Program-made: the position numbers and the translations under genes
In this document: positions 45,522 through 56,998 of the stretch, piece after piece
How positions within the stretch are numbered: position 1 is the first letter of the stretch
How the letters are laid out: every line of letters begins with the position of its first letter
The notes under the pieces: model-generated
The model's input: the letters and a program-made list of their open reading frames with translations, nothing else
What the model was told of the DNA's origin: nothing
The model's database searches: none
From: Vallitaleaceae bacterium
GTDB taxonomy: Bacteria; Bacillota; Clostridia; Lachnospirales; Vallitaleaceae
Direction: 5' to 3'
Assembly (NCBI GenBank): GCA_028277605.1
Contig: JANQFZ010000017.1
Span: 1-64,000 of the forward strand
DNA length: 64,000 nt

Positions 45522-45575
45522 AATTTATAGGTCAAGGTCATAGAATTTTAGTTTAAGAAATTGAACTGTGCAACT

Positions 45576-46784
45576 TTATTCATACCTTAAAGACTCAATT
45601 GGATCAAGATCAGCAGCTTTTTTGGCAGGATAAACACCAAACATTATACCAAGAACTACAGAACTAACAAAAGCAATAATGGTAGTCCATACATCCACTA
45701 CAGGCGGTATATTGATAACACTTGATATAATAGCTCCTGTTATCAGCCCTATGATAATTCCAATAAGACCACTGAATCCTGTCATTATGATAGACTCTGT
45801 TAGAAATTGCATAATAATATCTCTCTTTCTTGCTCCCAACGCCTTCCTAAGACCAATTTCTCGAATTCTCTCTGTAACTGATACAAGTAAAATATTGATA
45901 ATACCAATACCACCAACCAGTAGCGTTATTATAGCAATAACTACAAGAACCATAGAAATAACATTCAACACACTACCTACCGATTTTTGAATATCTTCAA
46001 CACTGGTAGCTAGATATATATCCGTATTCTTATGAATAAATTCAAGCAGCTTAACCAGTTTTTCACCAGTAGCTTTTAAATCTGCCTTATCTTTAACAGA
46101 AACCGTAATAGTATCAACTGGCGTTCTACCATAAAATACTTGACTCGTGGTAATAGGCATAGTTACATTCACTGGAAAATCTTCATTATCCATCATTGAA
46201 GCAAACAGATCCCCTTCTGTACTTTGAACACCTACTATTTTAAGCTTCATGATGTCACCATAATTATTAACCAGCTTGATTTCTTCTCCTATAATATCTG
46301 TTGTTCCAAAATAACGTTTTGCAAAATTGTCTAAAACCACAGCAACCCTTCTCTGTGACTGCACATCTGATTCTGATATAAATCTTCCTTCCTTCAGATC
46401 AATAGTCTGAAAACTGGTGTATTGAGATGTTACGCCAGTTACCTGTGCATCTCTTGAGTTATTGGGTAATTTAATGGTTGAATAAATTGTTCTAGAAGCT
46501 GTAATATTATTGACCTCATCCATAGCTTTTACAATAATATCTAAATCTTTAAGAGTTAGTAAATCCTGATCTTCAAGACTATTGGTACGGTAACGGAGAA
46601 TGATCGTGTTAGCTCCAAGCTTATTAAACTCATTAGACATAAAACTCTTAGCTGCATTACTAATAGCCATAATCGCTACAATTGAAAAAACGCCCATGAC
46701 AATTCCCAACATGGTTAAAATCGATCTCAGCTTATTGGTACTAAGACTTATGAAAGCTTGCTTCAAATTCTCAGTAAATTGCAT
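45576..46784 (-). CDS. MacB-type ABC transporter permease
   Basis: Permease of 402 residues with one N-terminal membrane helix, a large extracellular MacB core domain (about 45-260) and three C-terminal FtsX helices; SVTERIREIGLRKALGARKRDI is the signature cytoplasmic loop. Last gene of a four-gene operon: ATPase, Yip1-like protein, membrane fusion protein, permease. Starts two bases after the fusion protein stop. It probably exports a lipid, peptide or drug by the mechanotransmission mode. Confidence 0.93.
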   Translation of the reverse strand: MQFTENLKQAFISLSTNKLRSILTMLGIVMGVFSIVAIMAISNAAKSFMSNEFNKLGANTIILRYRTNSLEDQDLLTLKDLDIIVKAMDEVNNITASRTIYSTIKLPNNSRDAQVTGVTSQYTSFQTIDLKEGRFISESDVQSQRRVAVVLDNFAKRYFGTTDIIGEEIKLVNNYGDIMKLKIVGVQSTEGDLFASMMDNEDFPVNVTMPITTSQVFYGRTPVDTITVSVKDKADLKATGEKLVKLLEFIHKNTDIYLATSVEDIQKSVGSVLNVISMVLVVIAIITLLVGGIGIINILLVSVTERIREIGLRKALGARKRDIIMQFLTESIIMTGFSGLIGIIIGLITGAIISSVINIPPVVDVWTTIIAFVSSVVLGIMFGVYPAKKAADLDPIESLRYE

Positions 46785-46786
46785 GA

Positions 46787-48154
46787 TTACTCTCCTTCTT
46801 CCATAAGATCGTTAGTAATTCGTACGGTAGTGCCTTCCTTTAACGATAGTGATGGATTGTTTATAACAATATCTCCCGATTCTAATCCTTCCACAATCTC
46901 GGCATCAAAATAGGAAGTTATCCCCAATTTAACAGGTTGTTCAACAACTTGATTATTTTCATCAACTTTTAACACGATTTTACCACCATCTTTATCTTCT
47001 CGAAACATATTATAAGAAGCAATTAGAGCATTCTTATTCATCTTGGTTGTAATTTCACAATCAATGGTATAGCCTGGTTTTAAATGGCTAACACCTTCTG
47101 TTATCATCATTTCTATGTCAATGGTGGTGGTCTCTTTGCCTGATTGTATCATTTGCTTTGCTATAGGAGAGATAAATGAAACCTCAGCATTTACTATTGC
47201 TTCTGCATCAATAGCATCACCTGTAATGTTAACGGCTTGTCCTAACTGTATGTCTTTTATATCATATTCTCTTATATGAGCTGTTACCTTTAATAAACTA
47301 ACATCCTTAATCGTTAACATAGGCTGCAAGGTAGAACTCATCAACTGCTCTTTGATAGTTATATCTGCAACAATTCCATCTATTGGTGCTTTAGCTAAAT
47401 CTTCTATTTCTGCAATCTGTTCCTTTACATGGTCTATATTGAGCTTTATACTCTCAAGATTCTTTGTTTGAACCTGTATATCATACGCAGTATTACTGCT
47501 TAAATTTTTATTGTTTTTCTTGAGATTGTTAACCTCTGTTTGACTGCGCTCAAGATTAAGCTTAGCAGTATCTAACTGGCTCTTAGCATCACGTAACATT
47601 TTTTGTACAGCATCTAATTCTGATTTGGATATGAGTCCTTCATCGTATAGTAATTGATTGTTTTTTTCTGCTAAAACCTGCTCATCATAATAAGCCTTAG
47701 CGCTTTCATAGTTTATCCGAGCTAACTCAACCCCTATTTGGACACTCGTTGTATCTGTAGTAATTGATGCGTTTTTTAGCTTTTCTAGTTGAAGGGATTG
47801 TATTTCTTGATTTATAAGCAGTTGATCCAGCTCTTTTTTTAAATTAGATGTATCAGCTGTAAATAAGACATCTCCTTTTTTTACTCTATCCCCATCGGAT
47901 ACTTGCACTTCTAAGATTTGGATTGGTGTATCAGAAGAAATATTTTTAATATTTGCTTCTTCAACGCGCCCTGTTACAAGTACACTCGAGGATATTTCTC
48001 CTGCTTTTATAATTTGTGCTTCAACCGATTGAGCTTTACCACCTCGTTTTATAATGTTACCTTCGCCATCAGATTGCCCTTTATTTAGGTTAAAAAAAAC
48101 CATAAAACCTATAACAATAATAATGCCTACAGCAATTCCAATTTTCTTACCCAT
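46787..48154 (-). CDS. HlyD/MacA-type membrane fusion protein
   Basis: Protein of 455 residues with an N-terminal membrane anchor (about 5-24), biotinyl-lipoyl-like halves (VLEVQVSDGDRVKKGDVLF-like and APIDGIVADITIKEQ), a coiled-coil hairpin (about 105-240) and beta-barrel domains. In Gram-positives this partners the MacB-type permease without an outer-membrane channel. Directly precedes the permease gene; 83 bp after the Yip1-like gene. Confidence 0.92.
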   Translation of the reverse strand: MGKKIGIAVGIIIVIGFMVFFNLNKGQSDGEGNIIKRGGKAQSVEAQIIKAGEISSSVLVTGRVEEANIKNISSDTPIQILEVQVSDGDRVKKGDVLFTADTSNLKKELDQLLINQEIQSLQLEKLKNASITTDTTSVQIGVELARINYESAKAYYDEQVLAEKNNQLLYDEGLISKSELDAVQKMLRDAKSQLDTAKLNLERSQTEVNNLKKNNKNLSSNTAYDIQVQTKNLESIKLNIDHVKEQIAEIEDLAKAPIDGIVADITIKEQLMSSTLQPMLTIKDVSLLKVTAHIREYDIKDIQLGQAVNITGDAIDAEAIVNAEVSFISPIAKQMIQSGKETTTIDIEMMITEGVSHLKPGYTIDCEITTKMNKNALIASYNMFREDKDGGKIVLKVDENNQVVEQPVKLGITSYFDAEIVEGLESGDIVINNPSLSLKEGTTVRITNDLMEEGE

Positions 48155-48237
48155 ATTTTATCTCCTTATTCTATGGTTAATCTATTAACTGGAGAGTCAA
48201 AAGATTGACTATTCTATCATGCTGAACTAATAAACTA

Positions 48238-48948
48238 TTAGGTTATTAATACACTAACTCCTGATATTAATGCACTTATAGCAAAACCAATAATGACAAT
48301 AATGACTGCTTGCTTTTTAGTAAGATTTCCTATAATCATAAGTCCAAATGCTGCTAAACAGGTGCTCCATATAGAGAAAACCTCTATGATTTTGCAGACA
48401 CCATATATAAAAGTACTGCTCATAGTTTCTGGTAATAAACTTGCAAGACTTGTTATAGGTGCTTCTATAAACATTTCACCAGTAGTTGCTGTTACAACTA
48501 TCATAATAATCCAACTTAATAAACCTATTAATCCTGTATGCGTAACAATAGATAGACTCTTTTTATAACTCAACTTTGTTTTTACAATTTTTGCAGCTAT
48601 ATAATAGAATAAAGCACTTAATAAAAAGGCAATTAATATCCCAAGTACGACACCAACCAATGTGATAATCTTACTAAAAGTTAATTGCATAGCTAGATTT
48701 TCTTGGGTCAATACTATATTGAGTTTTGCAGATTGCTCCTCTATTATATGAATTAATTGTATTTCATATATCCCCCAGAACAAAAGGTAATATAATAAGC
48801 CAACTAGAGGAAGTACGATCATAGGCATTAATATATTAGGCTTTTGCTTTAGTGATTCGAATACTTTCTTTGGTGAAATAAAAATACCTATTAATCGTTG
48901 TAATCCATTCATCGTTTTTTCATTTACCATTATTTCATTATTACTCAT
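48238..48948 (-). CDS. Yip1-domain membrane protein
   Basis: About 236 residues with five hydrophobic segments, matching bacterial Yip1 (DUF1282-like) proteins: an N-terminal FISPKKVFESLKQKP motif and then membrane helices. The ATG at 48948 has GGGAGGG seven bases upstream and lies one base after the ATPase stop; the frame extends to 48984 without a ribosome site. Its role in export operons is unclear. Confidence 0.8.
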   Translation of the reverse strand: MSNNEIMVNEKTMNGLQRLIGIFISPKKVFESLKQKPNILMPMIVLPLVGLLYYLLFWGIYEIQLIHIIEEQSAKLNIVLTQENLAMQLTFSKIITLVGVVLGILIAFLLSALFYYIAAKIVKTKLSYKKSLSIVTHTGLIGLLSWIIMIVVTATTGEMFIEAPITSLASLLPETMSSTFIYGVCKIIEVFSIWSTCLAAFGLMIIGNLTKKQAVIIVIIGFAISALISGVSVLIT

Positions 48949-48949
48949 T

Positions 48950-49699
48950 TTATTTCCCTCCCTGTAACGATTCCTTAAAAGCATTCTGTTTTTCGTGCAA
49001 TAGCTGAGATGCTATCAAAGGTGTCTCTACGATTTTATCACTTGTTAAATAGCCATCTGCAAATGTGATAATTCTTTTCGTATGGTTCGCAATATCCAGT
49101 TCATGTGTTACAATGAGTACTGTAACACCTTCATCATTTAACTTTTGAAACTGATTCATGATATCTTCTGATGACATACTATCTAAGTTTCCGGTCGGTT
49201 CATCTGCTAATATAAGAGGTGGACGATTTACTAAAGCTCTTGCTATAGCCACTCTTTGTTTTTGCCCCCCTGACATCTCATTCGGTTTATGATTCATGCG
49301 ATCTTTAAGACCAACACGACTTAAAGCTTCTATAGCTCTTCGCTGCCGCTCCTTATGATGTATTCCTGCATAAATCATAGGAAGCTCTACATTTTTTAAA
49401 GCTGAAATCCTTGGCAATAAATTAAAGGACTGAAATACAAAACCAATTTTTAGATTTCTTATTCCTGCCAAATCATTATCATTAAGCTCAGAGACATTGA
49501 CATCATCTAACTGATAATTACCATAGGTTGCTCTATCCAAGCATCCAATAATATTCATTAATGTTGATTTACCAGAACCAGAGGGTCCCATTATCGAAAC
49601 AAACTCACCTTCTTCAACTGAAATAGAAACATTCTTGAGAGCTTTTACTGCAATACTACCTTGACCATAGGTTTTATCGAGATTAGTTATTTTTATCAT
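48950..49699 (-). CDS. MacB-type ABC transporter ATPase
   Basis: ATPase of 249 residues, LolD/MacB type: Walker A GPSGSGKST, signature MSGGQKQRVAIARAL, Walker B LILADEPTG, H-loop VTHE. The ATG at 49699 (MIKITNLDKTYG) has GAGGTG upstream; the frame extends further to 49780 without a ribosome site. First gene of the export operon. The palindrome at 49786-49797 may be its operator. Confidence 0.93.
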   Translation of the reverse strand: MIKITNLDKTYGQGSIAVKALKNVSISVEEGEFVSIMGPSGSGKSTLMNIIGCLDRATYGNYQLDDVNVSELNDNDLAGIRNLKIGFVFQSFNLLPRISALKNVELPMIYAGIHHKERQRRAIEALSRVGLKDRMNHKPNEMSGGQKQRVAIARALVNRPPLILADEPTGNLDSMSSEDIMNQFQKLNDEGVTVLIVTHELDIANHTKRIITFADGYLTSDKIVETPLIASQLLHEKQNAFKESLQGGK

Positions 49700-49785
49700 A
49701 TGCACCTCATTCTCAATACATTGTTTGATAGTTTTTTCACATAAAGTAGGAATGATATTTTCTACATAATATATAGTCATCTTAT

Positions 49786-49797
49786 TGCATTAATGCA
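49786..49797. promoter_or_regulatory. Candidate operator of the export operon
   Basis: Perfect 12-bp palindrome TGCATTAATGCA, 87 bp before the ATPase start, overlapping a TTGTGC that could be a -35 box. No regulator gene is adjacent. The remaining gap to 50016 shows nothing else that I can support. Confidence 0.35.
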
Positions 49798-50015
49798 CAA
49801 TCTCTTGTATAAAAAAGGCTATAGCTGTGTTCTGTATGATCTAACTTAGTTGATTAAGTATAATAAATTATATATGTTTTATTATACCTATGCAACTCAT
49901 AAAAATCAAAATAATTTTGGTTTAGTTTCCAATTATGTAAATAAATCAATGACTATAGAACCAAAATTTCTATTAATTAAATTATTTGCAACAAGGAACT
50001 TTAGCAGCTGCGATG

Positions 50016-50070
50016 AAAAAGCAGAAAGGATGAATAGTATTATGAGGCTAATACCATTCACCCTTTCTGC
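50016..50070 (-). terminator. Terminator of the pyr operon
   Basis: Twenty-two-pair stem (50021-50042 with 50049-50070, two G-U), six-base loop, then five U on the minus strand; 47 bp after the pyrE stop. Confidence 0.92.
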
Positions 50071-50116
50071 AAATATACAGTAGTTGCTTGTTAACTAATT
50101 GATCATAGAATAAGAT

Positions 50117-50788
50117 TTATGCACCGTATACTTGATAATATTCTTCAATTCTTTTCATTATAGTCTCGTTGATTATTTTTTCTCCTGCTACTTTATGATC
50201 AGAGAGATAATCTATGACTTCCCTCATCGTAACTATAGCACAGGTTTTAAAGTTAAAGGTATCTTCCAACTCTTTCAAAGCCGTGTTTTCACCCTGACCT
50301 TTTTCCATTCTATCAACAGAAATGATAAGTCCTTTAACCTCAATATCTGCTGCTGATTTTATAATTGGCATCGTCTCATAGATAGATGTGCCAGCAGTGG
50401 TAACATCCTCAATAATAATGACCTTATCTTCATTCTTAAGTTTACTGCCTAATAAAATTCCTTTATCTCCGTGATCCTTTATCTCTTTTCTATTAGAACA
50501 ATAACACACGTCCATCCCATAGTTCCTGTCTAAAGAGATAGAAGCTGCCACACTAAGAGGTATTCCTTTATAAGCAGGACCAAATAACACATTAAAATCT
50601 GTACCAAAATGATGATAAATAGCCTCAGCGTAAAAATCACCCAGCTTGCTTAATTGTCGTCCTGTTTTATAATTCCCAGTATTGACAAAAAAAGGAGTCT
50701 TTCTGCCGCTCTTTGTAATAAAATCTCCAAAAGTCAATACACCGCATTCAACCATAAATTCTATAAATTCCTTTTTATACTGTTCCAT
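50117..50788 (-). CDS. pyrE: Orotate phosphoribosyltransferase
   Basis: Converts orotate and PRPP to orotidine-5-phosphate. 223 residues. The PRPP motif is VIIIEDVTTAGTSIYE, with the catalytic loop around YCSNRKEIKDHGDKG. AAGGAGG precedes the ATG. Last gene of pyrC-pyrF-carA-carB-pyrK-pyrD-pyrE, followed by the operon terminator. Confidence 0.96.
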   Translation of the reverse strand: MEQYKKEFIEFMVECGVLTFGDFITKSGRKTPFFVNTGNYKTGRQLSKLGDFYAEAIYHHFGTDFNVLFGPAYKGIPLSVAASISLDRNYGMDVCYCSNRKEIKDHGDKGILLGSKLKNEDKVIIIEDVTTAGTSIYETMPIIKSAADIEVKGLIISVDRMEKGQGENTALKELEDTFNFKTCAIVTMREVIDYLSDHKVAGEKIINETIMKRIEEYYQVYGA

Positions 50789-50857
50789 AAGCCCTCCTTA
50801 ATTTAATCTATTAAAAAGTAGTTATCATGACTTTTACTGCAAAACAGTGTTGTCAGA

Positions 50858-51757
50858 TTAAACCACACCTATCAGTTCGCCCATGTCTTTCACTTCATAC
50901 TGTTTCATGTATTGTTTTATCCCTTTTAAAACTTCCATTGTGGCTGTCGGTCGTATTAAATTTGCTGTTCCTACAGCAATACCTGTTGCACCTGCTAGTA
51001 AGAACTCAATAGCATCTTCACCAGTTGAAATACCTCCAAGACCAATAACTGGCAGTTTTATCGCTTTAGTTACTTGGTAGACCATTCTGACTGCTATAGG
51101 CTTGATTGCAGGACCTGATAATCCACCTACTTTATTTGCTAATACAGGCTGTCGTTTATGAATATCTATTTTCATGCCGAGCAAAGTATTAATGAGACTA
51201 ACAGCATCAGCACCCCCTGATTCAACAGCTTTAGCTATTTCAGTGATATCTGTAACATTGGGACTCAATTTAACGATTAATGGCTGCTTGGATACCTTCT
51301 TAACTGCATACGTAATCTTCTCTGCCATATCTGGATCCGTTCCAAAAGCTACGCCCCCATGCTTGATATTAGGGCAAGATATGTTTAACTCAATCATGTC
51401 CACATCTGCAGTTTGCAGTCTCTCTGCAACCCTACAATACTCATCAATCGTTCTGCCTGCTATGTTAACAATAATATTCGTATTATACTGTCTAAGAAAA
51501 GGAATATCATCCTTAATAAAAGCCTCTATGCCAGGATTTTGCAACCCAACAGCATTCAGCATTCCACCATAGGACTCAGCTATTCTAGGGGGGGCATTGC
51601 CCATCCAAGGCTCATAAGCTACCCCTTTAACCACAATTCCACCTAATTCGTTGAGATCAATAAAAGGTTCAAACTCTTTGCCAGAACCAAAAGTACCTGA
51701 AGCTGTCATAACAGGATTCTTAAAATGAACGCCTGCAATAGTAACAGATAAATCCAT
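50858..51757 (-). CDS. pyrD: Dihydroorotate dehydrogenase B catalytic subunit
   Basis: FMN enzyme of class 1B, 299 residues from the ATG at 51757, which has GAGGTG upstream (a GTG at 51766 in frame overlaps that site). FKNPVMTASGTFGSG at the N-terminus, active-site Cys in ELNISCPNIKHGG and FMN-binding GLGGISTGEDAIEFLLAGA. Works with PyrK, encoded just upstream, passing electrons to NAD. Confidence 0.96.
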   Translation of the reverse strand: MDLSVTIAGVHFKNPVMTASGTFGSGKEFEPFIDLNELGGIVVKGVAYEPWMGNAPPRIAESYGGMLNAVGLQNPGIEAFIKDDIPFLRQYNTNIIVNIAGRTIDEYCRVAERLQTADVDMIELNISCPNIKHGGVAFGTDPDMAEKITYAVKKVSKQPLIVKLSPNVTDITEIAKAVESGGADAVSLINTLLGMKIDIHKRQPVLANKVGGLSGPAIKPIAVRMVYQVTKAIKLPVIGLGGISTGEDAIEFLLAGATGIAVGTANLIRPTATMEVLKGIKQYMKQYEVKDMGELIGVV

Positions 51758-51792
51758 TGAATACACCTCATCTTATCAGAGTATTTTATAGT

Positions 51793-52569
51793 TTAATCAT
51801 TAAAAATCTCATCGCCCCTAAAAACAGGACCATCCATACAAACTTTCTTATAACTAAACTCATGCTTATTTTTCCAAACCTTAACCGCACACCCTACACA
51901 CGCCCCAAAACCACACCCCATGCGTTCTTCTAAAGAAAACTGAGCACTTATACCTCTTATTTGCGCCCATTCCTTGACAGCTTTTAGCATGGGTTTAGGT
52001 CCACAGGAATAAAGACTATTACCTTTTAAATCAAAATGGTTCAATACATCTATAACCGTGCCTTTATAACCATAGTTACCCGTATCTGTTGCAACAAAAA
52101 CTTCTCCGTACTGTTCAAACTCTTTAACTAAAAATGGTTCTTGTCTAAACCCAAGTATTATTCTATTATTCCCTTGTAGTTGCTTAGCTAATTCTAATAA
52201 TGGCGGAACGCCAACGCCTCCCCCTATAATTAGATTGCTTTTAGAGTTCTCCATCGTAAAACCATTCCCAAGTGGCCCAAGTACTTCTATAGAATCTCCT
52301 TGATTCAGCTTTGAAAATTCTTTCGTACCCTCACCAACCACGGCGTAGATAAGCTTAATCCAGCCCTGTTTTTTATCCACTTCACAGATACTAATGGGTC
52401 TAGGCAAAAGTCTGCTGCTACAGTAACAGTATAGATTAACAAATTGTCCTGGTTTTATTTTACTGGCTAAAGTTTTATCTATAAAAACCAATTCATAAGT
52501 ATCCTTAGCAATTACTTTATTTTCATGTATCTGTACTGTACCTCTAGCTTTTTCTAAACGAATACACAT
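51793..52569 (-). CDS. pyrK: Dihydroorotate dehydrogenase B electron transfer subunit
   Basis: FAD and [2Fe-2S] protein of 258 residues. FAD site LLPRPISIC, NAD site region IIGGGVGVPPLLELAKQL, and cluster cysteines in ERMGCGFGACVGCAVKV with a later Cys in KKVCMDG. AAGGAG precedes the ATG. Pairs with PyrD. Confidence 0.96.
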   Translation of the reverse strand: MCIRLEKARGTVQIHENKVIAKDTYELVFIDKTLASKIKPGQFVNLYCYCSSRLLPRPISICEVDKKQGWIKLIYAVVGEGTKEFSKLNQGDSIEVLGPLGNGFTMENSKSNLIIGGGVGVPPLLELAKQLQGNNRIILGFRQEPFLVKEFEQYGEVFVATDTGNYGYKGTVIDVLNHFDLKGNSLYSCGPKPMLKAVKEWAQIRGISAQFSLEERMGCGFGACVGCAVKVWKNKHEFSYKKVCMDGPVFRGDEIFND

Positions 52570-52597
52570 GAGAACACTCCTTAATCATAGTTATATA

Positions 52598-55500
52598 TTA
52601 CAAACAATAGACCTCTGTTTGATGGCTATCTAATCCTGAACTTAAAATATCAAGTAAGCCGTTAGCTGTGTCTAAAGAGGTTAGGATAGGCACAGACGCC
52701 TCTATAGCCGCTCTCCTTATTCTAAAACCGTCTCTTGTTGTATCATTAGCTTTAGTAGGGGTATTGATAACGAGATCCACTAATCCGCTTCGTATCAAAT
52801 CCAGCACATTGGGTACTCCCTCACTGATTTTCTTAACCACCTTAACCTCAATATTGTTCTCTATTAAAACCCTAGCTGTTCCTTCTGTGGCAGCAAAGGT
52901 ATATCCTAATGCTATCCATTGCTTTGCTATTGGAATAAAAGCTTTTTGGTCTGCTGGTTTAAGCATAACCAAAATGGTACCTTTTTTTGTTGGCAGTATC
53001 ATACCCGAGCCAACAAATCCCTTGAAAAGAGCTTCAAGAAAATTACGTCCTACACCTAATACTTCTCCAGTAGATTTCATCTCAGGACCTAAACTCACTT
53101 CTACTTCTGGTAGCTTTTGAGTTGAAAATACTGGAACTTTTACAGATACTTTTTCAGATTCCTTATAAATACCTACGCCATAGCCCATATCCTTTATTCT
53201 TTCACCAAGGATAGCTCTAGTTGCAAGCTCAATCATAGGAACACCTGTAACCTTGCTAAGATATGGGACTGTTCTAGAGGATCTCGGATTAACTTCTATA
53301 ATAAATATTTCATGGTCATACAAAATATATTGAATATTAATCATGCCTTTGATAGATAAAGCTGATGCTAACCTCTTAGTAATATCATAAATATTATTTT
53401 TTATTTCCAAGGAAATATGAACAGGTGGATAAATGGATATACTGTCTCCCGAATGGACACCTGCCCTTTCTAAGTGCTCCATAATACCGGGAATCAGGAT
53501 ATCTTCTCCGTCATAGATAGCATCCACTTCAATTTCTCGTCCAAGCAAGTATCTATCAATTAAGACTGGATTCTTTTGATCTCGTTCAAACGCCTGTATT
53601 AGATAATTCTCTAGCTCTACCTTGTTATAAGTAATTTCCATACCTTGACCACCTAAAACGTAGGAAGGTCTTACTAAAACAGGATAGCCCAAGTGATTAG
53701 CCTGTATCAAACCTTCTTCAAGAGACCAAACCGCTTTCCCTTTAGGTCTGCTAATATTAAGCTTCTCCATAAGTGCATCAAATCTCTCTCTATCCTCTGC
53801 TTCATCAATTTTATCTGGGCTTGTACCTAGAATGGGTACTTGCATAGCTTGAAGAAATTTTGCAAGCTTAATGGCTGTCTGACCTCCAAATTGAAGAATA
53901 ACACCTTCTGGTTTTTCCTTTTCAATTATATTGAGGACATCTTCTTCTGTTAAGGGCTCAAAATATAATTTATCAGCTATATTAAAATCTGTGCTTACTG
54001 TTTCTGGATTATTATTAACTATAATGGTTTCAATGCCTGCTTTCTTTAATGCTAAAATACTGTGGACAGAGCAATAGTCAAACTCAATGCCTTGTCCAAT
54101 CCTTATAGGTCCAGAGCCAATTACCATCACCTTTTTATTATCTGACACGTCCACTTCATCATAGATATCATAAGTTGAATAATAGTATGGAGATACGGCT
54201 TCGAACTCTCCACCACATGTATCAACCATTTTAAACACAGTTTCTATATGATAGGCTTTTCTTAAATGATAGATTTCCATAGGAGAACATTGTATAAAAT
54301 CAGCTATAGCTCTATCACTAAAACCTTTTTGCTTAAGTGTATATAACCAATCTCTACTTATATCTTTTAAATCACTTTCTCTTAATTTTTCTTCTTGCTC
54401 TACAATGCCTTTTATTTTATTAAGATAAAAAGCATCCATTCCTGTTATTTTACATATCTTATCAACTCTATAATTTCTTCTTATTAGCTCTGCTAAATCA
54501 AAGAGGCGTTCGTCATCAGGAATAGTCACCCTTCTCTTAAGCTCATCCAAGGATCGGCTAGATGCCTTTTTATGGTAAAGAGCATATTGACCGATTTCTA
54601 AGGATCGAACGGCTTTTAACAATGCAGCTTCAAAGGTATTACCTATCGCCATGACCTCTCCTGTTGCCATCATTTTAGTACCTAACGTTTTTTTAGCTCT
54701 TCTAAACTTATCAAAGGGCCATTTTGGGATCTTGATGACACAATAATCTAAAGTTGGTTCAAAACAAGCCTTAGTCTTTTTGGTCACAGCATTCTCAATC
54801 TCATCAAGCGCATAGCCTAATGCCAGTTTTGCTGAAACCTTTGCTATAGGATACCCTGTTGCTTTTGAAGCTAATGCAGATGAACGACTAACTCTAGGAT
54901 TAATCTCAATAATGGCATATTCAAAGCTTTCAGGATTCAATGCTAATTGAACGTTACAGCCTCCAACAATTCCAATTGCATCAATAATATCCAAAGACGC
55001 CTTTCTCAGCATATGATATTCATAATCTGATAAAGTTTGAGATGGTGCAATTACAATACTGTCTCCCGTATGAACGCCAACTGGATCTAAATTTTCCATA
55101 TTGCAAACGGTAATACAGTTACCCTTGCTATCTCTCATGACCTCATATTCTATTTCTTTCCAACCTTTGATTGATTTTTCTAATAGAACCTGACCAACAC
55201 GACTGAGCTGCAATCCGCCAGCTAAAATCTGCTTAAGCTCTTCCTTATCTTCTGCTATACCTCCGCCAGTTCCTCCAAGTGTATAAGCTGGACGAACAAC
55301 CACTGGATATCCAATCTCTTTAGCAAAGGAAACGCCTGCATCTATACTATCTACTATTTTACTCTTTATAATGGGCTGCCCTAACTCTTGCATTAAGGTT
55401 CTAAAACTCTCTCTATCTTCCCCTTGCTTAATTGCTTCAATGGCAGTACCTATGACCTTAATATTATATTTATCAAGGATACCCTTATCATTAAGCTCTA

Positions 55501-55798
55501 CCGCCAGATTTAATCCAGTTTGTCCACCCATACCTGCTAAGATACTATCTGGAAGTTCTTTGCTAATTATTTTTTCAAGATAATCTATAGACATAGGTTC
55601 TATATACACTTTATCTGCTACTTCTTTATCCGTCATAATCGTTGCAGGATTACTATTAACCAATACGGTTTCAATCCCATCTTCTCTAAGTGCCTGACAC
55701 GCCTGCGCACCTGAATAATCAAACTCAGCAGCCTGACCAATAACAATAGGTCCTGAACCAATAACTAACACTTTTTTTATGCTAACATTCTTTGGCAT
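52598..55798 (-). CDS. carB: Carbamoyl-phosphate synthase large subunit
   Basis: 1066 residues with two homologous ATP-grasp halves ([21 protein letters not shown] near residue 10 and [20 protein letters not shown] near residue 555) and a C-terminal allosteric domain. Makes carbamoyl phosphate with CarA. One enzyme must serve both the pyrimidine and arginine routes unless another copy exists; here it is in the pyr operon. No UMP response can be read directly. Confidence 0.98.
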   Translation of the reverse strand: MPKNVSIKKVLVIGSGPIVIGQAAEFDYSGAQACQALREDGIETVLVNSNPATIMTDKEVADKVYIEPMSIDYLEKIISKELPDSILAGMGGQTGLNLAVELNDKGILDKYNIKVIGTAIEAIKQGEDRESFRTLMQELGQPIIKSKIVDSIDAGVSFAKEIGYPVVVRPAYTLGGTGGGIAEDKEELKQILAGGLQLSRVGQVLLEKSIKGWKEIEYEVMRDSKGNCITVCNMENLDPVGVHTGDSIVIAPSQTLSDYEYHMLRKASLDIIDAIGIVGGCNVQLALNPESFEYAIIEINPRVSRSSALASKATGYPIAKVSAKLALGYALDEIENAVTKKTKACFEPTLDYCVIKIPKWPFDKFRRAKKTLGTKMMATGEVMAIGNTFEAALLKAVRSLEIGQYALYHKKASSRSLDELKRRVTIPDDERLFDLAELIRRNYRVDKICKITGMDAFYLNKIKGIVEQEEKLRESDLKDISRDWLYTLKQKGFSDRAIADFIQCSPMEIYHLRKAYHIETVFKMVDTCGGEFEAVSPYYYSTYDIYDEVDVSDNKKVMVIGSGPIRIGQGIEFDYCSVHSILALKKAGIETIIVNNNPETVSTDFNIADKLYFEPLTEEDVLNIIEKEKPEGVILQFGGQTAIKLAKFLQAMQVPILGTSPDKIDEAEDRERFDALMEKLNISRPKGKAVWSLEEGLIQANHLGYPVLVRPSYVLGGQGMEITYNKVELENYLIQAFERDQKNPVLIDRYLLGREIEVDAIYDGEDILIPGIMEHLERAGVHSGDSISIYPPVHISLEIKNNIYDITKRLASALSIKGMINIQYILYDHEIFIIEVNPRSSRTVPYLSKVTGVPMIELATRAILGERIKDMGYGVGIYKESEKVSVKVPVFSTQKLPEVEVSLGPEMKSTGEVLGVGRNFLEALFKGFVGSGMILPTKKGTILVMLKPADQKAFIPIAKQWIALGYTFAATEGTARVLIENNIEVKVVKKISEGVPNVLDLIRSGLVDLVINTPTKANDTTRDGFRIRRAAIEASVPILTSLDTANGLLDILSSGLDSHQTEVYCL

Positions 55799-55923
55799 AT
55801 AATTTCCTTTCTATAGATTCTATATTTTGCTATCAATATTATCTATATTTATATTTTATTTGTTTTTGATGCTTCTCTACGGGTTGTCTATGTTCCATAT
55901 ATTGATGACTTTAGTAACAATAT

Positions 55924-56979
55924 TTAGGGCTGCATACTGTCAATAATTTCATCTAAAACTGTATCTGCATCAAAAGGTCCTGGGCAGGCTTCTGGATGAA
56001 ATTGTACGCTGTAAATTGGATATGCCTTATGCCGTATACCTTCTATGGTATCATCGTTTAGGCTCATGTGTGTAATTTCTACATCCTCTGGAAGAGTAGA
56101 ATTCTTGACCACATAGCCATGATTTTGAGAGGTTATCATAATTTTATCATTAACTAAGTCCTTAACTGGATGATTGGTACCTCTGTGTCCAAACTTTAAC
56201 TTCTCAGTATCTCCACCAAGCGCTAATGCTAAGAGCTGATGCCCTAAACAAATACCTGTGATGGGTTTTTTTCCTAACAGTTTTCTTATTTCATGGATCG
56301 TTTCAACATCCTTAGGGTCACCTGGCCCATTGGATAAAAAAACGCCATCTGGCTTCACTGCTAGGATCTCTTCAGCAGTAACAGTTGCAGGAAACACCGT
56401 TAGCTTACATCCCCTTTTAATAAAGGCATTTACAATGCTGTTCTTGATACCAAAGTCAATAATAGCTATATGAATACCCTGACCTTCTATTACTTTTTTT
56501 TCTTTAATCGATACTTCTCTAACAGCATTTTTATTTGTGTAGCTGTTAAGTTTAAGCTGGATTTGAGATTCTGTTAAATCTCTCACTGTGATAATTCCTC
56601 GCATCGTCCCTTTATTACGAATAGTTTTTGTAAGCGCTCGGGTGTCTAAACCCTCTAATCCAATGACTCTATTTTCTTTTAAATAATCGTCTAATTCAAA
56701 TTCACATCGCCAGTTACTAGGGAAAGAGCATTTTTCCCTTACAATTAGTCCTCTTACCTTAACTTTATCTGATTCACTATCATCTAGGTTTAATCCGTAG
56801 TTTCCTATCAATGGATAAGTCATTGTAACCATTTGACCATAATAGGAAGGATCAGTTAATATCTCCTGATAGCCTGTCATCCCAGTGTTAAATACAACTT
56901 CACCTACTGTTTCTTTTACATAACCAAATGCATTACCTTCAAAAATGGTTCCATTCTCTAATATGAGCTTTGCTTTCAT
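55924..56979 (-). CDS. carA: Carbamoyl-phosphate synthase small subunit
   Basis: Glutamine amidotransferase of 351 residues that feeds ammonia to CarB. The catalytic Cys lies in ITGICLGHQLLALALGG and the His-Glu pair in SVQFHPEA. AAGGAGG precedes the ATG. The 125-bp gap to carB shows no terminator. Confidence 0.97.
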   Translation of the reverse strand: MKAKLILENGTIFEGNAFGYVKETVGEVVFNTGMTGYQEILTDPSYYGQMVTMTYPLIGNYGLNLDDSESDKVKVRGLIVREKCSFPSNWRCEFELDDYLKENRVIGLEGLDTRALTKTIRNKGTMRGIITVRDLTESQIQLKLNSYTNKNAVREVSIKEKKVIEGQGIHIAIIDFGIKNSIVNAFIKRGCKLTVFPATVTAEEILAVKPDGVFLSNGPGDPKDVETIHEIRKLLGKKPITGICLGHQLLALALGGDTEKLKFGHRGTNHPVKDLVNDKIMITSQNHGYVVKNSTLPEDVEITHMSLNDDTIEGIRHKAYPIYSVQFHPEACPGPFDADTVLDEIIDSMQP

Positions 56980-56998
56980 AGGTCCTCCTTACATCATC